A program made the translations under genes and the position numbers. Below, in pieces: positions 8,439-17,736 of a stretch of DNA of 64,000 nt (the stretch's first letter is position 1; every line of letters begins with the position of its first letter). The DNA comes from Bacillota bacterium (lineage in GTDB: Bacteria > Bacillota > Clostridia > Oscillospirales > Oscillospiraceae): contig JAUNCL010000008.1 of NCBI GenBank assembly GCA_030535235.1, positions 23,701 to 87,700 of the forward strand, read 5' to 3'. Below the pieces are notes generated by a model. That model searched no databases, was not told where the DNA came from, and saw only the letters and a list, made by a program, of their open reading frames with translations.

Positions 8439-9048
8439 TATCCTGTGTGTGACCAACCGGGCCCTCTGCCGGGGGGATTTCCTCCGGCAGCTGGAAGAAA
8501 TCGCCGCATCCAAGCCCGCCGGGATCATTTTGCGGGAGAAGGACCTGTCGGAAGCAGACTATAAAGAACTGGCGCGGCAGGTTATGGAACTCTGCGCCGC
8601 CCATCAGGTCCCCTGCATCCTCCACACCTTTGTGGGGGCGGCCAGGGAGCTGGGGGCGACGGCCATCCATCTGCCCCTGCCCATCCTGCGGACCATGACT
8701 GAGGCAGAAAAGACCTGCTTTTCTGTCATTGGGGCCTCTTGCCACAGCGTAGAGGATGCCCTGGAGGCCCAGGAGCTGGGCTGCACCTATATCACCGCCG
8801 GTCACATCTTTGAAACCGACTGCAAAAAGGGCCTGCCGGGGCGGGGAGTGGAGTTCCTGAACCGCGTCTGCCAGCAGGTCTCCCTTCCCGTGTATGCCAT
8901 CGGCGGGATCGCCCCCGGCAACCTGGACACCGTCCGACAGGCAGGGGCAAAGGGGGCCTGCATCATGAGCGGCCTCATGCAGTGTGAGAATGTCTCCGCT
9001 TTTTTTACTGAGATAGAAAGGACAAGGGAAGAATATGTCCATCCTTAA
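8431..9048 (+). CDS. ThiE/TenI-family protein, likely thiazole tautomerase
   Basis: 205 residues, TIM barrel related to thiamin phosphate synthase. It keeps LREKDL, the GASCHSVEDA phosphate/thiazole region, the HIFETDCKKGLPGRG loop and the IGGI phosphate loop. Where ThiE has the pyrophosphate-binding N-D pair it reads LHTFVG. That suggests it is not the true synthase but a TenI-like enzyme that aromatises the ThiG product. It starts inside thiH without an obvious Shine-Dalgarno sequence and overlaps thiE by 14 bases, so translation is coupled. Family placement is firm; the tautomerase role is inferred. Confidence 0.82.
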   Translation: MSDILCVTNRALCRGDFLRQLEEIAASKPAGIILREKDLSEADYKELARQVMELCAAHQVPCILHTFVGAARELGATAIHLPLPILRTMTEAEKTCFSVIGASCHSVEDALEAQELGCTYITAGHIFETDCKKGLPGRGVEFLNRVCQQVSLPVYAIGGIAPGNLDTVRQAGAKGACIMSGLMQCENVSAFFTEIERTREEYVHP

Positions 9049-9676
9049 AGAACAACTGCTGCTGTATGCCGTCACCGACCGGGCCTGGGTGGGCAGACAG
9101 ACCCTGCTGGAACAGATCGAAGACGCCCTCAAGGGGGGCGTGACCCTGGTCCAGCTGCGGGAAAAGGATTTGGAGGAAGGGGAATTTCTCCGGGAGGCCA
9201 TCCAGGTCCGGGCGCTCTGCCGCCGGTATCATGTTCCCCTCATCATCAACGACAACGTGGACATCGCCCTGCAGAGCGGCGCAGACGGGGTCCATGTGGG
9301 GATCGAGGACGCCCCTGTGGCGGAAATCCGTCAGCGAGTGGGCAAAAACTTTATCATCGGCGCCACAGCCAAGACCGTCCAGCAGGCCCGGCTGGCAGAA
9401 GAGGGCGGGGCCGACTATCTGGGTGTGGGGGCGGTCTTCCCCTCCCCCACCAAGCAGAGCGCCATTCGGATCACCAACGAGCAGCTCAACGAGATCTGTT
9501 CCTCCGTGTCCATCCCCGCCGTGGCCATCGGCGGCATCACCCGGGACAACCTGTCCCAACTGAAGGGCAGCAGGATCGACGGCGTCGCCGTGGTATCCGC
9601 CCTGTTCTCGGCGGAGGATATCAAAGCCACCGCGGAACAACTGAAACAGGAAGCAGTCAGCGTGGTTTCCCGCTGA
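9035..9676 (+). CDS. thiE: Thiamin phosphate synthase ThiE
   Basis: 213 residues. It joins HMP-pyrophosphate and thiazole phosphate to thiamin phosphate. QLREKDL, the N-D of IINDNVDIAL, HVGIEDAPV, YLGVGAVFPSPTK and AIGGITRDN are all in place. It is the catalytically complete member of the two adjacent ThiE-family genes. AAGGACAAGGG precedes the ATG. A short stem (CCGCTGA/TCAGCGG, 9670-9687) covers its stop codon. Confidence 0.95.
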   Translation: MSILKEQLLLYAVTDRAWVGRQTLLEQIEDALKGGVTLVQLREKDLEEGEFLREAIQVRALCRRYHVPLIINDNVDIALQSGADGVHVGIEDAPVAEIRQRVGKNFIIGATAKTVQQARLAEEGGADYLGVGAVFPSPTKQSAIRITNEQLNEICSSVSIPAVAIGGITRDNLSQLKGSRIDGVAVVSALFSAEDIKATAEQLKQEAVSVVSR

Positions 9677-9754
9677 TTCTTCAGCGGCAGATTGGGGGCA
9701 CCACCTTCTGTCGCTTAATAAAAATAATGCTGAAATTTGAAAGGAGCAACCTCA

Positions 9755-10561
9755 TTGAAAAAAGCGTTATCAATCGCTGGCAGTGACTGCAGCGGAGGCG
9801 CCGGTATCCAGGCTGATATCAAGACCATGTCCGCCCACGGCATCTATGCCATGAGCGCCATCACGGCCTTAACAGCCCAAAACACCACCGGCGTCACAGA
9901 CATTTTAGAGGCAACCCCCGACTTTTTATCCGCCCAGCTGGATGCCGTGTTTTCTGACATTTTTCCTGACGCGGTGAAGATCGGCATGGTTTCCTCTGCC
10001 GCCCTCATCGATGTGATCGCCCAAAAACTGCAGCAGCACCAGGCACGGCACATCGTGGTGGACCCCGTCATGGTGTCCACCTCCGGCTCCAAGCTGCTCC
10101 AGGACGAGGCCCTGGAGGCCCTGAAAACCAAGCTTCTGCCCCTGGCAGAGGTGGTCACCCCCAACATTCCCGAGGCGGAAATCCTGGCCGGCAGGAAGAT
10201 CGAAAGCCCCGCCGACATGGAGGAAGCCGCCAAAACCATCAGCGAGCAGTATCACTGCGCCGTGCTCTGCAAGGGTGGCCATGATTTGAACGATGCCAAC
10301 GACCTGCTCTGGAAGGACGGCGTGGGCCGGTGGTTCAAGGGCAAGCGCATTGACAACCCCAACACCCACGGCACCGGCTGCACCCTGTCCAGCGCCATCG
10401 CCTCCAACTTGGCCAAGGGCATGGAACTGGAGGAAGCCGTCCGCCAGGCCAAGGAGTACATCTCCGGCGCCCTGGCCGCCATGCTGGATCTGGGTAAGGG
10501 CCGTGGGCCTATGAACCACCTGTTCGACCTGGACAGCCGGTTCATCCGGGAGGTGGAGTGA
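9755..10561 (+). CDS. thiD: HMP / HMP-phosphate kinase ThiD
   Basis: 268 residues, ribokinase-fold kinase that phosphorylates hydroxymethylpyrimidine twice. The start is taken as the TTG at 9755 because AAGGAG (9741-9746) is at ideal distance and the protein then begins MKKALSIAGSDCSGGAG; an in-frame TTG further up would place the Shine-Dalgarno inside the gene. The C-terminal anion-hole motif THGTGCTLSSA with the catalytic Asp family pattern is intact. It ends one base before tenA. Confidence 0.95.
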   Translation: MKKALSIAGSDCSGGAGIQADIKTMSAHGIYAMSAITALTAQNTTGVTDILEATPDFLSAQLDAVFSDIFPDAVKIGMVSSAALIDVIAQKLQQHQARHIVVDPVMVSTSGSKLLQDEALEALKTKLLPLAEVVTPNIPEAEILAGRKIESPADMEEAAKTISEQYHCAVLCKGGHDLNDANDLLWKDGVGRWFKGKRIDNPNTHGTGCTLSSAIASNLAKGMELEEAVRQAKEYISGALAAMLDLGKGRGPMNHLFDLDSRFIREVE

Positions 10562-10562
10562 G

Positions 10563-11228
10563 ATGGCAGAATCCGTATCTTCCCGTCTTCACGAGGCCGC
10601 CGCACCCATCTGGCAGGCCTGCCTGGACCATCCCTTTGTCACCGGCATTGGGGACGGTTCCCTTCCGGTGGAGAAGTTCCGGCACTTCATGCTCCAGGAC
10701 TACCTCTACCTCTTTGACTACGCCCGGGTGTTCGCCCTGGGGGTGGTCAAGGCCCGGGACCCGGAGCTGATGCGGACCTTTGCCCAGAATGTGGACGCCA
10801 TTCTCGGCGGGGAAATGAACATCCACCGGGCCTATATGGCGCGCCTGGGCATCACAGAGGAGCAGGTGTTTCAGGTAAAACCCTCCCTCGATAACCTTTC
10901 CTACACCAACTACATGCTCTCCGTAGCCAACGCAGGCGGCCCCATGGAGATCGTGGCCGCCATCCTGGCCTGCTCCTGGAGCTACGCCGAGATCGGTCAG
11001 GCCCTGGCCGCCCGGCCCGGTGCGGCGGAGCACCCCTTTTACGGCGAGTGGATCCGGGGCTACGCCTCGGAGGACTATGCCGCCACCAACCAGGCCCTGA
11101 TCCAACTGATGGACCGGCTGGCCACCGATGCCACCGAAGAGCAGATCGCCTATCTGACGGACATCTTTGTGAACTGCAGCCGCTATGAGCTGGGGTTCTG
11201 GGATATGTCCTGGGAACTGCGCCTATGA
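10563..11228 (+). CDS. tenA: TenA-family aminopyrimidine aminohydrolase
   Basis: A 221-residue all-helical protein. It has the TenA pattern F-x-x-Y-(L)-x-Q-D as FRHFMLQDYLYL, a conserved Cys in ILACSWSY (about residue 139, nucleophile of TenA_C type) and a C-terminal ELGFWDMSW. TenA hydrolyses aminomethyl-pyrimidine from degraded thiamin to HMP. It sits between thiD and the pyrimidine importer, which fits salvage of thiamin breakdown products. Its stop overlaps the ATG of the next gene (ATGA). Confidence 0.95.
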   Translation: MAESVSSRLHEAAAPIWQACLDHPFVTGIGDGSLPVEKFRHFMLQDYLYLFDYARVFALGVVKARDPELMRTFAQNVDAILGGEMNIHRAYMARLGITEEQVFQVKPSLDNLSYTNYMLSVANAGGPMEIVAAILACSWSYAEIGQALAARPGAAEHPFYGEWIRGYASEDYAATNQALIQLMDRLATDATEEQIAYLTDIFVNCSRYELGFWDMSWELRL

Positions 11229-11986
11229 GCATCCTGGACTTTGACCGGGTCTCCTATCAGTATCCCGGGGAGGACTTTGACATCATCGATCAGCTCTCCT
11301 TCTCCGTGGAGCCCGGGTCCTTCCACTGCATGCTGGGGGTCAGCGGCTGCGGAAAGAGCACCATCTTCCGCATGACCAACGGCCTGCTCCAGCCCAAGGC
11401 CGGCACCATCCGGGTGGGCGGCAGGCCCATCGGGGAACAGAAGCACTACTGTGGCTACATGCCCCAGAAGGACCTGCTCTTCCCCTGGCGAACCATTGGG
11501 GAAAACCTGGCCCTGCCTATGGAGATCCAAGGCGGTTTCTCCAAGCAGGAACAGCGGGAGCGGGTGGACGCCGCTCTGACCGACGTTGGGCTGGCAGGCT
11601 GCCGGGACAAGCGACCCACGGAACTCTCCGGCGGTATGCGTCAGCGGGCGGCTTTCGCCCGCACCATGCTCACGGGAAGCGACCTTCTCCTCCTGGACGA
11701 GCCCTTCTCCGCCCTGGACTTTCTGACCCGCATCACCATGCAGGAGTGGCTGCTGGACCAGTGGCAGCGACACCGAAAGACCATCCTCTTCATCACCCAC
11801 GATGTGGAGGAGGCCCTGTTTCTCTCCTCCAGCGTGCTGGTGGTGGAGTCCACCCCCATCCGGGCTCTGCGGGAGGTTCCGGTCCCCCTGGACTACCCCC
11901 GCAGCCGCCACGACCTGACCCGTCCCGAGATCGTGGACCTGCGGGAAGGTCTGGTTGAGCTGCTGAGAAAGCAGGTGAAGGAATGA
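11225..11986 (+). CDS. thiZ: ABC importer ATPase, ThiZ-like
   Basis: 253 residues. Walker A GVSGCGKST (38-46), signature LSGGMRQR, Walker B LLLLDEPFSALD and switch His FITHDVEEA are present. It belongs to the nitrate/taurine/sulfonate-type (SsuB/TauB) subfamily that also serves HMP precursors. ATGA overlaps on both sides couple it to tenA and to the permease. The assignment to pyrimidine precursor uptake (ThiXYZ) rests on the operon and on the binding protein. Confidence 0.85.
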   Translation: MSILDFDRVSYQYPGEDFDIIDQLSFSVEPGSFHCMLGVSGCGKSTIFRMTNGLLQPKAGTIRVGGRPIGEQKHYCGYMPQKDLLFPWRTIGENLALPMEIQGGFSKQEQRERVDAALTDVGLAGCRDKRPTELSGGMRQRAAFARTMLTGSDLLLLDEPFSALDFLTRITMQEWLLDQWQRHRKTILFITHDVEEALFLSSSVLVVESTPIRALREVPVPLDYPRSRHDLTRPEIVDLREGLVELLRKQVKE

Positions 11987-12738
11987 AAAAAGCCAACCGA
12001 AGCAATCTTCCGGCGCTGATCTTCCTCTTCATCCTGCTGATGCTGTGGCAGCTGGGGGCCATGAAGGTGAACGCCGCCTATATTCTGCCCACCCCAATTC
12101 AGATCCTGCAAAAGCTCTGGGATCTGCGGGAGGTTCTCTTTACCGTTCACCTGCCGGCCACCATGCTGGTGACCCTGGTGGGTCTTGCCATCTCCCTGGT
12201 GCTGGGTCTGGGTTTGGCTGTGCTCATGGATGCCAGCCCCTTCTGGCAGAAAGCCCTGTACCCGGTGGTGGTGGCCTCCCAGACCATCCCCACCACTGCC
12301 ATCGCCCCGCTTTTCGTGCTCTGGTTTGGGTACGGGATCTGGAGCAAGGTCCTGGTGACCGTCCTCATCACCTTCTTCCCCATCACCATCACGGTGTATG
12401 ACGGCCTCCAATCGGCCCGGGTGGAGATGGCCGAGCTGCTGATAACCTACGGCGCCACCAAGCGGGACATCTTTTTCAAGATCAAGGTCCCCTGCACCCT
12501 GCCCTACTTCTTCTCCGCCATCAAAATGGCCATCCCCATGAGCATCATCGGCGCCGCCATCGGCGAGTGGCTGGGCGCCCAGAGCGGTCTGGGCTACTTC
12601 TCCCGCCGGATGATGACCCAGTTGGACGGCGCCGGGGTCTTCGCCCCCATCGTTCTGCTGTCTGTGGTTGCCATGCTGGCGGTTGCCCTGATCTCCCTGC
12701 TGGAAAAGCGTGTGGTGCGCTGGCGGGGTGAATTTTAA
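11983..12738 (+). CDS. thiX: ABC importer permease, ThiX-like
   Basis: 251 residues with about six membrane helices, BPD_transp_1 fold. The cytoplasmic EAA loop is visible as EMAELLITYGATKRDIFFKI, which docks to the ATPase. It overlaps the ATPase gene by four bases and lies 26 bases before the binding-protein gene. It belongs to the SsuC/TauC-like group; the substrate is inferred from the locus. Confidence 0.87.
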   Translation: MKKANRSNLPALIFLFILLMLWQLGAMKVNAAYILPTPIQILQKLWDLREVLFTVHLPATMLVTLVGLAISLVLGLGLAVLMDASPFWQKALYPVVVASQTIPTTAIAPLFVLWFGYGIWSKVLVTVLITFFPITITVYDGLQSARVEMAELLITYGATKRDIFFKIKVPCTLPYFFSAIKMAIPMSIIGAAIGEWLGAQSGLGYFSRRMMTQLDGAGVFAPIVLLSVVAMLAVALISLLEKRVVRWRGEF

Positions 12739-12764
12739 CTCTGAAAAAAGGAAAGGTTTTTGTT

Positions 12765-13772
12765 ATGAAACGTTTACTCTCTCTCATCCTGGCCCTGTCC
12801 CTCCTGCTGCTGTGCGGTTGCGGCGCTGCCGGAACCAACGAAAGTGAAGATACCGCAGAAGACCTGAAGGAACTGGATGTGGTTCTGGACTGGTACCCCA
12901 ATGCCCTCCACGCCTTCTTATATGTTGCCATCGACAAGGGCTACTATGAAGAGGAGGGCCTGAAAGTCAACATCCGCTTCCCCTCCAACGCCAACGACGC
13001 CATCTCCCTGGTGGCCGCCGGTCAGGCGGACATCGGCCTGTACTATCAGCAGGATGTCATCCAGGCCCGTGCCGAGCAAAACGTGCCGGTGAAGTCCATC
13101 GGCGCCGTGGTTCAGGCCCCTCTGAACATCGTCCTCTCTCTGCAGGAGAAGAACATCACCAAGCCGGAGGATCTGGTGGGCAAGACCATCGGCTACGCCG
13201 GCACCGAGCTCTCCGAGGCCCTGATCCGCAGCATCATGGAGTATGCTGGGGCTGACTACAGCGATGTGACCATGGTGGATGTGGGCTTTGACCTGATGAG
13301 CTCTATGACCACCGGCAACGTAGATGCCACCATCGGCTGTCTGGTGAACCACGAGGTCCCCCAGATGGAAGAGGAGGGCTTTGCCGTCAACTGGTTCGAT
13401 CTGGACGACTACGGCGTTCCCACCTACTATGAGGGCATCTTCCTGGCCAACGACGAAATGATCGCCAACGACAGCGACACTCTGGCCGCCTTCCTGCGGG
13501 CCTCCGCCCGGGGCTTTGCGGACATGAAAGCCGACCCCGAGGCCGCTCTGGCCACCCTCCTGGCGAATCAGAACGAGGAGAACTTCCCCCTGTCCGAGAC
13601 CGTGGAGCGCAAGAGCATGGAGACTCTGCTGCCCCTGATGGAGACCGCCGAGGCCGCCTTCCTGTCTCAGTCTGACGCCTGCTGGCAGGAGAACATCGAC
13701 TGGATGCTGGCCCAGGGTCTGATCGAGACCACCGTTTCTCTGGATGACGTCCGTGTGAATCTGGAATTCTGA
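12765..13772 (+). CDS. thiY: Pyrimidine precursor-binding lipoprotein, ThiY / NMT1-THI5 like
   Basis: 335 residues. A lipoprotein signal with C-G-C at residues 17-19 anchors it outside the membrane. The mature part starts LDVVLDWYPNALHAFLYVAIDKGYY, a signature of NMT1/THI5-like proteins that bind hydroxymethyl- or formylamino-pyrimidine, followed by SLVAAGQADIGL. It follows a strong AAAGGAAAGG and is the last gene before the operon terminator. Together with TenA it suggests salvage of base-degraded thiamin. Confidence 0.88.
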   Translation: MKRLLSLILALSLLLLCGCGAAGTNESEDTAEDLKELDVVLDWYPNALHAFLYVAIDKGYYEEEGLKVNIRFPSNANDAISLVAAGQADIGLYYQQDVIQARAEQNVPVKSIGAVVQAPLNIVLSLQEKNITKPEDLVGKTIGYAGTELSEALIRSIMEYAGADYSDVTMVDVGFDLMSSMTTGNVDATIGCLVNHEVPQMEEEGFAVNWFDLDDYGVPTYYEGIFLANDEMIANDSDTLAAFLRASARGFADMKADPEAALATLLANQNEENFPLSETVERKSMETLLPLMETAEAAFLSQSDACWQENIDWMLAQGLIETTVSLDDVRVNLEF

Positions 13773-13795
13773 TGATTCCAAACTGACAAAATTCA

Positions 13796-13841
13796 ACCAG
13801 CGCCGTGGTGAGCTGTCTGCTTGCCGCAGCGCTGGTTTTTT
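13796..13841 (+). terminator. Terminator of the thiamin operon
   Basis: ACCAGCGC (13796-13803) pairs with GCGCTGGT (13829-13836), followed by a run of T to 13841. Confidence 0.85.
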
Positions 13842-13932
13842 CTCCGGGTCCGTGTGCGGAACCCACACATAGACTGCTCCGGGAGGGACATACTATCCCT
13901 GCAATCCGTTCAAAGAAACAGGAGGAGCAACT

Positions 13933-15369
13933 ATGGAACAGCAGCATTCTTCCCATTACATGCGGGGATTTATCCCCTACGGGGCGGCGGCCTTCCTGGT
14001 GGGCATTGTCGGCGGCTTCACCACCGTCCTGTCCCCGGCCTTCGTCCAGGATATCGGCATCGCGTACAACAACACCACCTGGACCGCCCTGGCCATGGCT
14101 ATCTCCACCGCCACCTTCGCCCCCATCCTGGGGAAGCTGGGGGACATGATCGGGCGGCGGGTCACCCTGCTCCTGGGCATCGCCGTCTTTACCCTGGGCA
14201 ATATCCTGACGGCGGTGGCCCAGAACCTCCCCTTCATGCTGGCGGCCCGCTTCGTGGTGGGCATCGGCGCCGCCGCCATCGCGCCGGTGATCATGGCCTA
14301 TATTGTCACCGCCTTTCCCCCCGACGCCATGGCAAAGGGCTTCTCCCTCTATATGCTCATCGCCAGCGGCGCGGTGATCTTCGGGCCCACACTGGGTGGC
14401 CTGATGCTCCAAGCCGCCGGCTGGCGGTCCATGATGTGGGTCTGTGTGGGTATCTCCGTTCTGATCTTCGTTCTCTGTCTGTTTACCTGCGACAAGACCC
14501 CCTTTGAACGCAAGTCTCTGGCGGGGTTCGACTCCCTGGGCTCGGTCTTTATCGTCCTCTTTTTCAGCTTTATCCTCTGCATCCCCTCCTTTGGGCAGAA
14601 CTTCGGCTGGGCTTCCCCGGCCTTCTGGACCGTGCTGGTGGCTGCCGCCCTGTCCCTCTGGCTCCTGGTGCTGGTGGAAAAGCGGGCGGAAAACCCCATT
14701 CTGCAGGGCAGCTTTCTGGCCCGCAAGGCCTTTGTCCTCCCCATCCTGGCCCTGTTCCTGACCCAGGGGCTGATGCAGGCCAACATGACCAACATCATCG
14801 TCTTCGTCAACTACACCCAGCCGGAAAACACCCTCATCTCCAGCTACGCCATCTCCATCATGTATCTGGGCATGTCTCTGGGTGCGGTCATTCTGGGGCC
14901 CCTGGCCGACCACCGGGAGCCCAAAGACATTCTGACCGGCTCCCTGATCCTGACCGGCATCGGCTGTGGGGCCATGCTCCTCTTCTCCGCCCATTCCTCT
15001 GCCGTTCTGCTGGCCGGCGCCCTGGGCGTCCTGGGCTTTGGTCTGGGGGGCAACGGGACCATCTTTATGAAGGTCGTCCTCTCCGGCCTGTCTCCCCAGG
15101 CGGCGGGGGCCGGGACGGGGACCTATGGGCTCTTCCGTGACCTCTCCGCTCCCTTCGGCGTGGCCGTCTTCGTCCCCATGTTTACCAACGGGATCACCGC
15201 TCGCATCGCCGCCGGCACCACGGCAGGACTCAGCGAGGTGGCCGCAGCGGCGTCCGCCGCCGTCCACTCCATCCGGGTCCTGGCCCTCACCGAGCTGGCC
15301 TGCGTGGCACTGGGCATCGTTGTGGTGCGTCTGATCCCCAGGATCCACCCCAGAGCAGCGGCAGAATAA
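13933..15369 (+). CDS. MFS transporter, DHA2-like (about 14 TM)
   Basis: 478 residues, hydrophobic throughout, with the MFS loop GKLGDMIGRR between helices 2 and 3 and the motif-C-like stretch LIASGAVIFGPTLGGLML in helix 5, typical of drug:H+ antiporters. The substrate is not predictable. GGAGGA lies seven bases before the ATG. It follows the thi operon terminator by 90 bases with no clear -35/-10, so its promoter is unassigned. A role in thiamin export is not supported. Confidence 0.85.
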   Translation: MEQQHSSHYMRGFIPYGAAAFLVGIVGGFTTVLSPAFVQDIGIAYNNTTWTALAMAISTATFAPILGKLGDMIGRRVTLLLGIAVFTLGNILTAVAQNLPFMLAARFVVGIGAAAIAPVIMAYIVTAFPPDAMAKGFSLYMLIASGAVIFGPTLGGLMLQAAGWRSMMWVCVGISVLIFVLCLFTCDKTPFERKSLAGFDSLGSVFIVLFFSFILCIPSFGQNFGWASPAFWTVLVAAALSLWLLVLVEKRAENPILQGSFLARKAFVLPILALFLTQGLMQANMTNIIVFVNYTQPENTLISSYAISIMYLGMSLGAVILGPLADHREPKDILTGSLILTGIGCGAMLLFSAHSSAVLLAGALGVLGFGLGGNGTIFMKVVLSGLSPQAAGAGTGTYGLFRDLSAPFGVAVFVPMFTNGITARIAAGTTAGLSEVAAAASAAVHSIRVLALTELACVALGIVVVRLIPRIHPRAAAE

Positions 15370-15467
15370 CAGAGGGCAGGATGACGGCCCCCAGCCATTT
15401 TCTGATGAAATCTCCCATATTGACAAAAATAACGGGAAAAAAAACCAGCTTTTTTGCAAGTCTTTGA

Positions 15468-15496
15468 TTGACTCCCTGCGTTTTTGGGTGTATAGT
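15468..15496 (+). promoter_or_regulatory. glnN promoter
   Basis: TTGACT (15468-15473), 17-bp spacer, TATAGT (15491-15496), giving a start near 15503, about five bases before the leader hairpin. Confidence 0.8.
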
Positions 15497-15507
15497 ATGC
15501 CGTATTA

Positions 15508-15556
15508 AGAGACACTGTCGTCTCAGAGGGATTCCTCTGCGCCAGTGTCTCTTTTT
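15508..15556 (+). promoter_or_regulatory. glnN leader: hexaloop hairpin overlapping a terminator
   Basis: GAGAC (15509-15513) and GTCTC (15520-15524) enclose the hexaloop ACTGTC, with A at position 1 and G at position 4, the bases ANTAR proteins are known to read. The same 5' strand, AGAGACACTG (15508-15517), alternatively pairs with CAGTGTCTCT (15543-15552), which is followed by TTTTT. A second hairpin, CAGAGG-GATT-CCTCTG (15524-15539), lies between. The two folds exclude each other, as expected for antitermination. The second hairpin lacks the A1/G4 loop, so this is not a textbook dual-hexaloop element. Confidence 0.7.
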
Positions 15557-15594
15557 CTATTTTGTAATCCATTCTTTGAAAGGGTGAAAGCGAT

Positions 15595-17691
15595 ATGTTG
15601 ACCATACCGGAATATTTTGGGAGCCTGGTGTTTGACGACCGCATCATGAAGGCCCGGCTCTCCAGTCAGGTATACCGTTCTCTAAAGCAGACCATGGAAC
15701 GGGGGACCAAGTTGGACCTGTCCGTGGCTGACGCCGTGGCCGCCGCCATGCGGGACTGGGCTGTCGAGAACGGAGCCACCCATTTCACCCACTGGTTCCA
15801 GCCCCTCACCGGTATCACCGCGGAGAAGCACGACAGCTTCATCTCTCCCGCCCCCGACGGCCGGGTCATTCTGGAGTTCTCCGGCAAGGAGCTCATCAAG
15901 GGAGAGCCCGACGCCTCCTCCTTCCCCTCCGGCGGCCTGCGGGCCACCTTCGAGGCCAGAGGCTACACCGCCTGGGACCCCACCAGCTACGCCTTTATCA
16001 AGGGCAAGACCCTCTGCATCCCCACGGCTTTCTGCGCCTACGGCGGGGAGGCCCTGGACAAAAAGACCCCTCTGCTCCGCTCCATGGAGGCCCTGAACAA
16101 GCAGGCTCTGCGAATCCTGCGGCTCTTCGGCAGCACCGAGGTGAAGCGGGTCACCTCCATGGTGGGACCCGAGCAGGAATACTTCCTGGTGGATCAGGCC
16201 ATGTACAACGCCAGAAAGGACCTGGTCTACACCGGCCGGACCCTCTTCGGCGCCAAACCTCCCAAGGGTCAGGAGCTGGACGACCACTACTTCGGCTCCA
16301 TCAAGCCCCGGGTGGCCGCCTACATGGAGGATCTGAACGACGAGCTGTGGAAGCTGGGTATCCTGGCCAAGACCGAGCACAACGAGGTGGCCCCCGCCCA
16401 GCACGAGCTGGCCCCCATCTACACCACCGCCAACATCGCCGCTGACCACGACCAGCTGACCATGGAGATCATGCAGAAGGTAGCCGCCAGACACGGCCTG
16501 GTCTGTCTGCTCCACGAAAAGCCCTTCGCCGGCGTCAATGGCTCCGGCAAGCACAACAACTGGTCCATCGCCACCGACACCGGCATGAACCTCCTCTCCC
16601 CCGGTGAGACTCCCTATGAGAACGCCCAGTTCCTCCTCTTCCTGGTGGCCGTCATCAAGGCGGTGGACGAGTATCAGGGCCTCCTCCGCATGGCCGTGGC
16701 CACCGCCGGCAACGACCACCGTCTGGGGGCCAACGAGGCCCCGCCCGCTGTGATCTCCATCTTCCTGGGGGACGAGCTCACCGCCGTGCTGGAGGCCATT
16801 GAGAACGATGCCCCCTACGCCGGCATGGAGAAGAAGAAGATGCGGCTGGGGGTCAACGCCCTGCCCCGCTTCATCCGGGACACCACCGACCGGAACCGGA
16901 CCTCCCCCTTTGCCTTCACCGGCAACAAGTTTGAGTTCCGTATGCTGGGCTCCAGCAACTCCATCGCCTGCGCCAACATGATGCTCAACACCGCCGTGGC
17001 AGAGGTCCTCCGCCAGTTCGCCGATGCCCTGGAGGCCTCCACGAACTTCGATGACACCCTCCACGAGCTTCTCAAGAGCACCGTCATCGCCCACAAGCGC
17101 ATCATCTTCAACGGCAACGGCTACGACGACACCTGGATCAGGGAGGCCGTGGAGGAGCGGGGTCTTCTGAACCGGCCCACCACCCCCGACGCCATGGGGG
17201 CCGTGCTGGAGAAGAAGAACCAGGATATGCTCATCGCCCACCAGGTCTTCTCCAAGGCCGAGCTACTCTCCCGCTATGAGATCCAGATGGAGAACTACTG
17301 CAAGACCGTCCGCATCGAGGGTCTGACCATGGTGGACATGGTCAGAAAGGAGATCTTGCCCGCCGTAGAGGCCTATCTGGCCGACATCGGCTCCGCCGCC
17401 GCCGCCAAGCAGGCAGTGAGCCCCGAGCTTCCCTGTACTTACGAAAAGAAGCTGCTCAAGAAACTGGACCTGCTGGTCAACCTGATGGATGAGAGAACGG
17501 AAGCCCTGGAGCAGGCCATGGTGAACCTGGAGACCCTGGGGGACATCACCCAGGAGGCCTACGCCATCCGGGATGTGGTCCTGCCCAGGATGCGGGAGCT
17601 GCGGGCCGCCGCCGACGAGGCCGAGACCTGCACCGCCAGAAAATACTGGCCCTTCCCCACCTATGGCGACCTGCTCTTTGGGGTGAGATAA
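15595..17691 (+). CDS. glnN: Glutamine synthetase type III
   Basis: 698 residues, the length of GSIII (about 700) and far longer than GSI. It makes glutamine from glutamate, ammonia and ATP. Diagnostic stretches: [47 protein letters not shown] and [19 protein letters not shown]. The ATG at 15595 follows AAAGGGTG. It lies behind a promoter and an antiterminator-like leader, and an asparagine synthetase gene follows 45 bases later without an intervening terminator, so the pair is likely one nitrogen operon. Confidence 0.97.
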   Translation: MLTIPEYFGSLVFDDRIMKARLSSQVYRSLKQTMERGTKLDLSVADAVAAAMRDWAVENGATHFTHWFQPLTGITAEKHDSFISPAPDGRVILEFSGKELIKGEPDASSFPSGGLRATFEARGYTAWDPTSYAFIKGKTLCIPTAFCAYGGEALDKKTPLLRSMEALNKQALRILRLFGSTEVKRVTSMVGPEQEYFLVDQAMYNARKDLVYTGRTLFGAKPPKGQELDDHYFGSIKPRVAAYMEDLNDELWKLGILAKTEHNEVAPAQHELAPIYTTANIAADHDQLTMEIMQKVAARHGLVCLLHEKPFAGVNGSGKHNNWSIATDTGMNLLSPGETPYENAQFLLFLVAVIKAVDEYQGLLRMAVATAGNDHRLGANEAPPAVISIFLGDELTAVLEAIENDAPYAGMEKKKMRLGVNALPRFIRDTTDRNRTSPFAFTGNKFEFRMLGSSNSIACANMMLNTAVAEVLRQFADALEASTNFDDTLHELLKSTVIAHKRIIFNGNGYDDTWIREAVEERGLLNRPTTPDAMGAVLEKKNQDMLIAHQVFSKAELLSRYEIQMENYCKTVRIEGLTMVDMVRKEILPAVEAYLADIGSAAAAKQAVSPELPCTYEKKLLKKLDLLVNLMDERTEALEQAMVNLETLGDITQEAYAIRDVVLPRMRELRAAADEAETCTARKYWPFPTYGDLLFGVR

Positions 17692-17736
17692 CAGACATCG
17701 CAACCATGACAACGAAAGAAAAGACGGAGGGGTTTT

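Noticed and set aside
9737-9754. Upstream TTG start for thiD
   Set aside because: The Shine-Dalgarno AAGGAG would fall inside the coding region; TTG 9755 fits both the RBS and family N terminus.
13842-13932. Possible leader element before the MFS gene
   Set aside because: Several short complementary pieces but no consistent fold, known riboswitch motif or terminator was found.
13387-15459. 690-codon open frame on the minus strand opposite the MFS gene
   Set aside because: Shadow of a GC-rich gene: low-complexity Gly/Asp/Gln/His-rich translation, no motif, and the + frame encodes a clear transporter.
15682-17241. 519-codon minus-strand frame opposite glnN
   Set aside because: Antisense shadow of an unmistakable type III glutamine synthetase.
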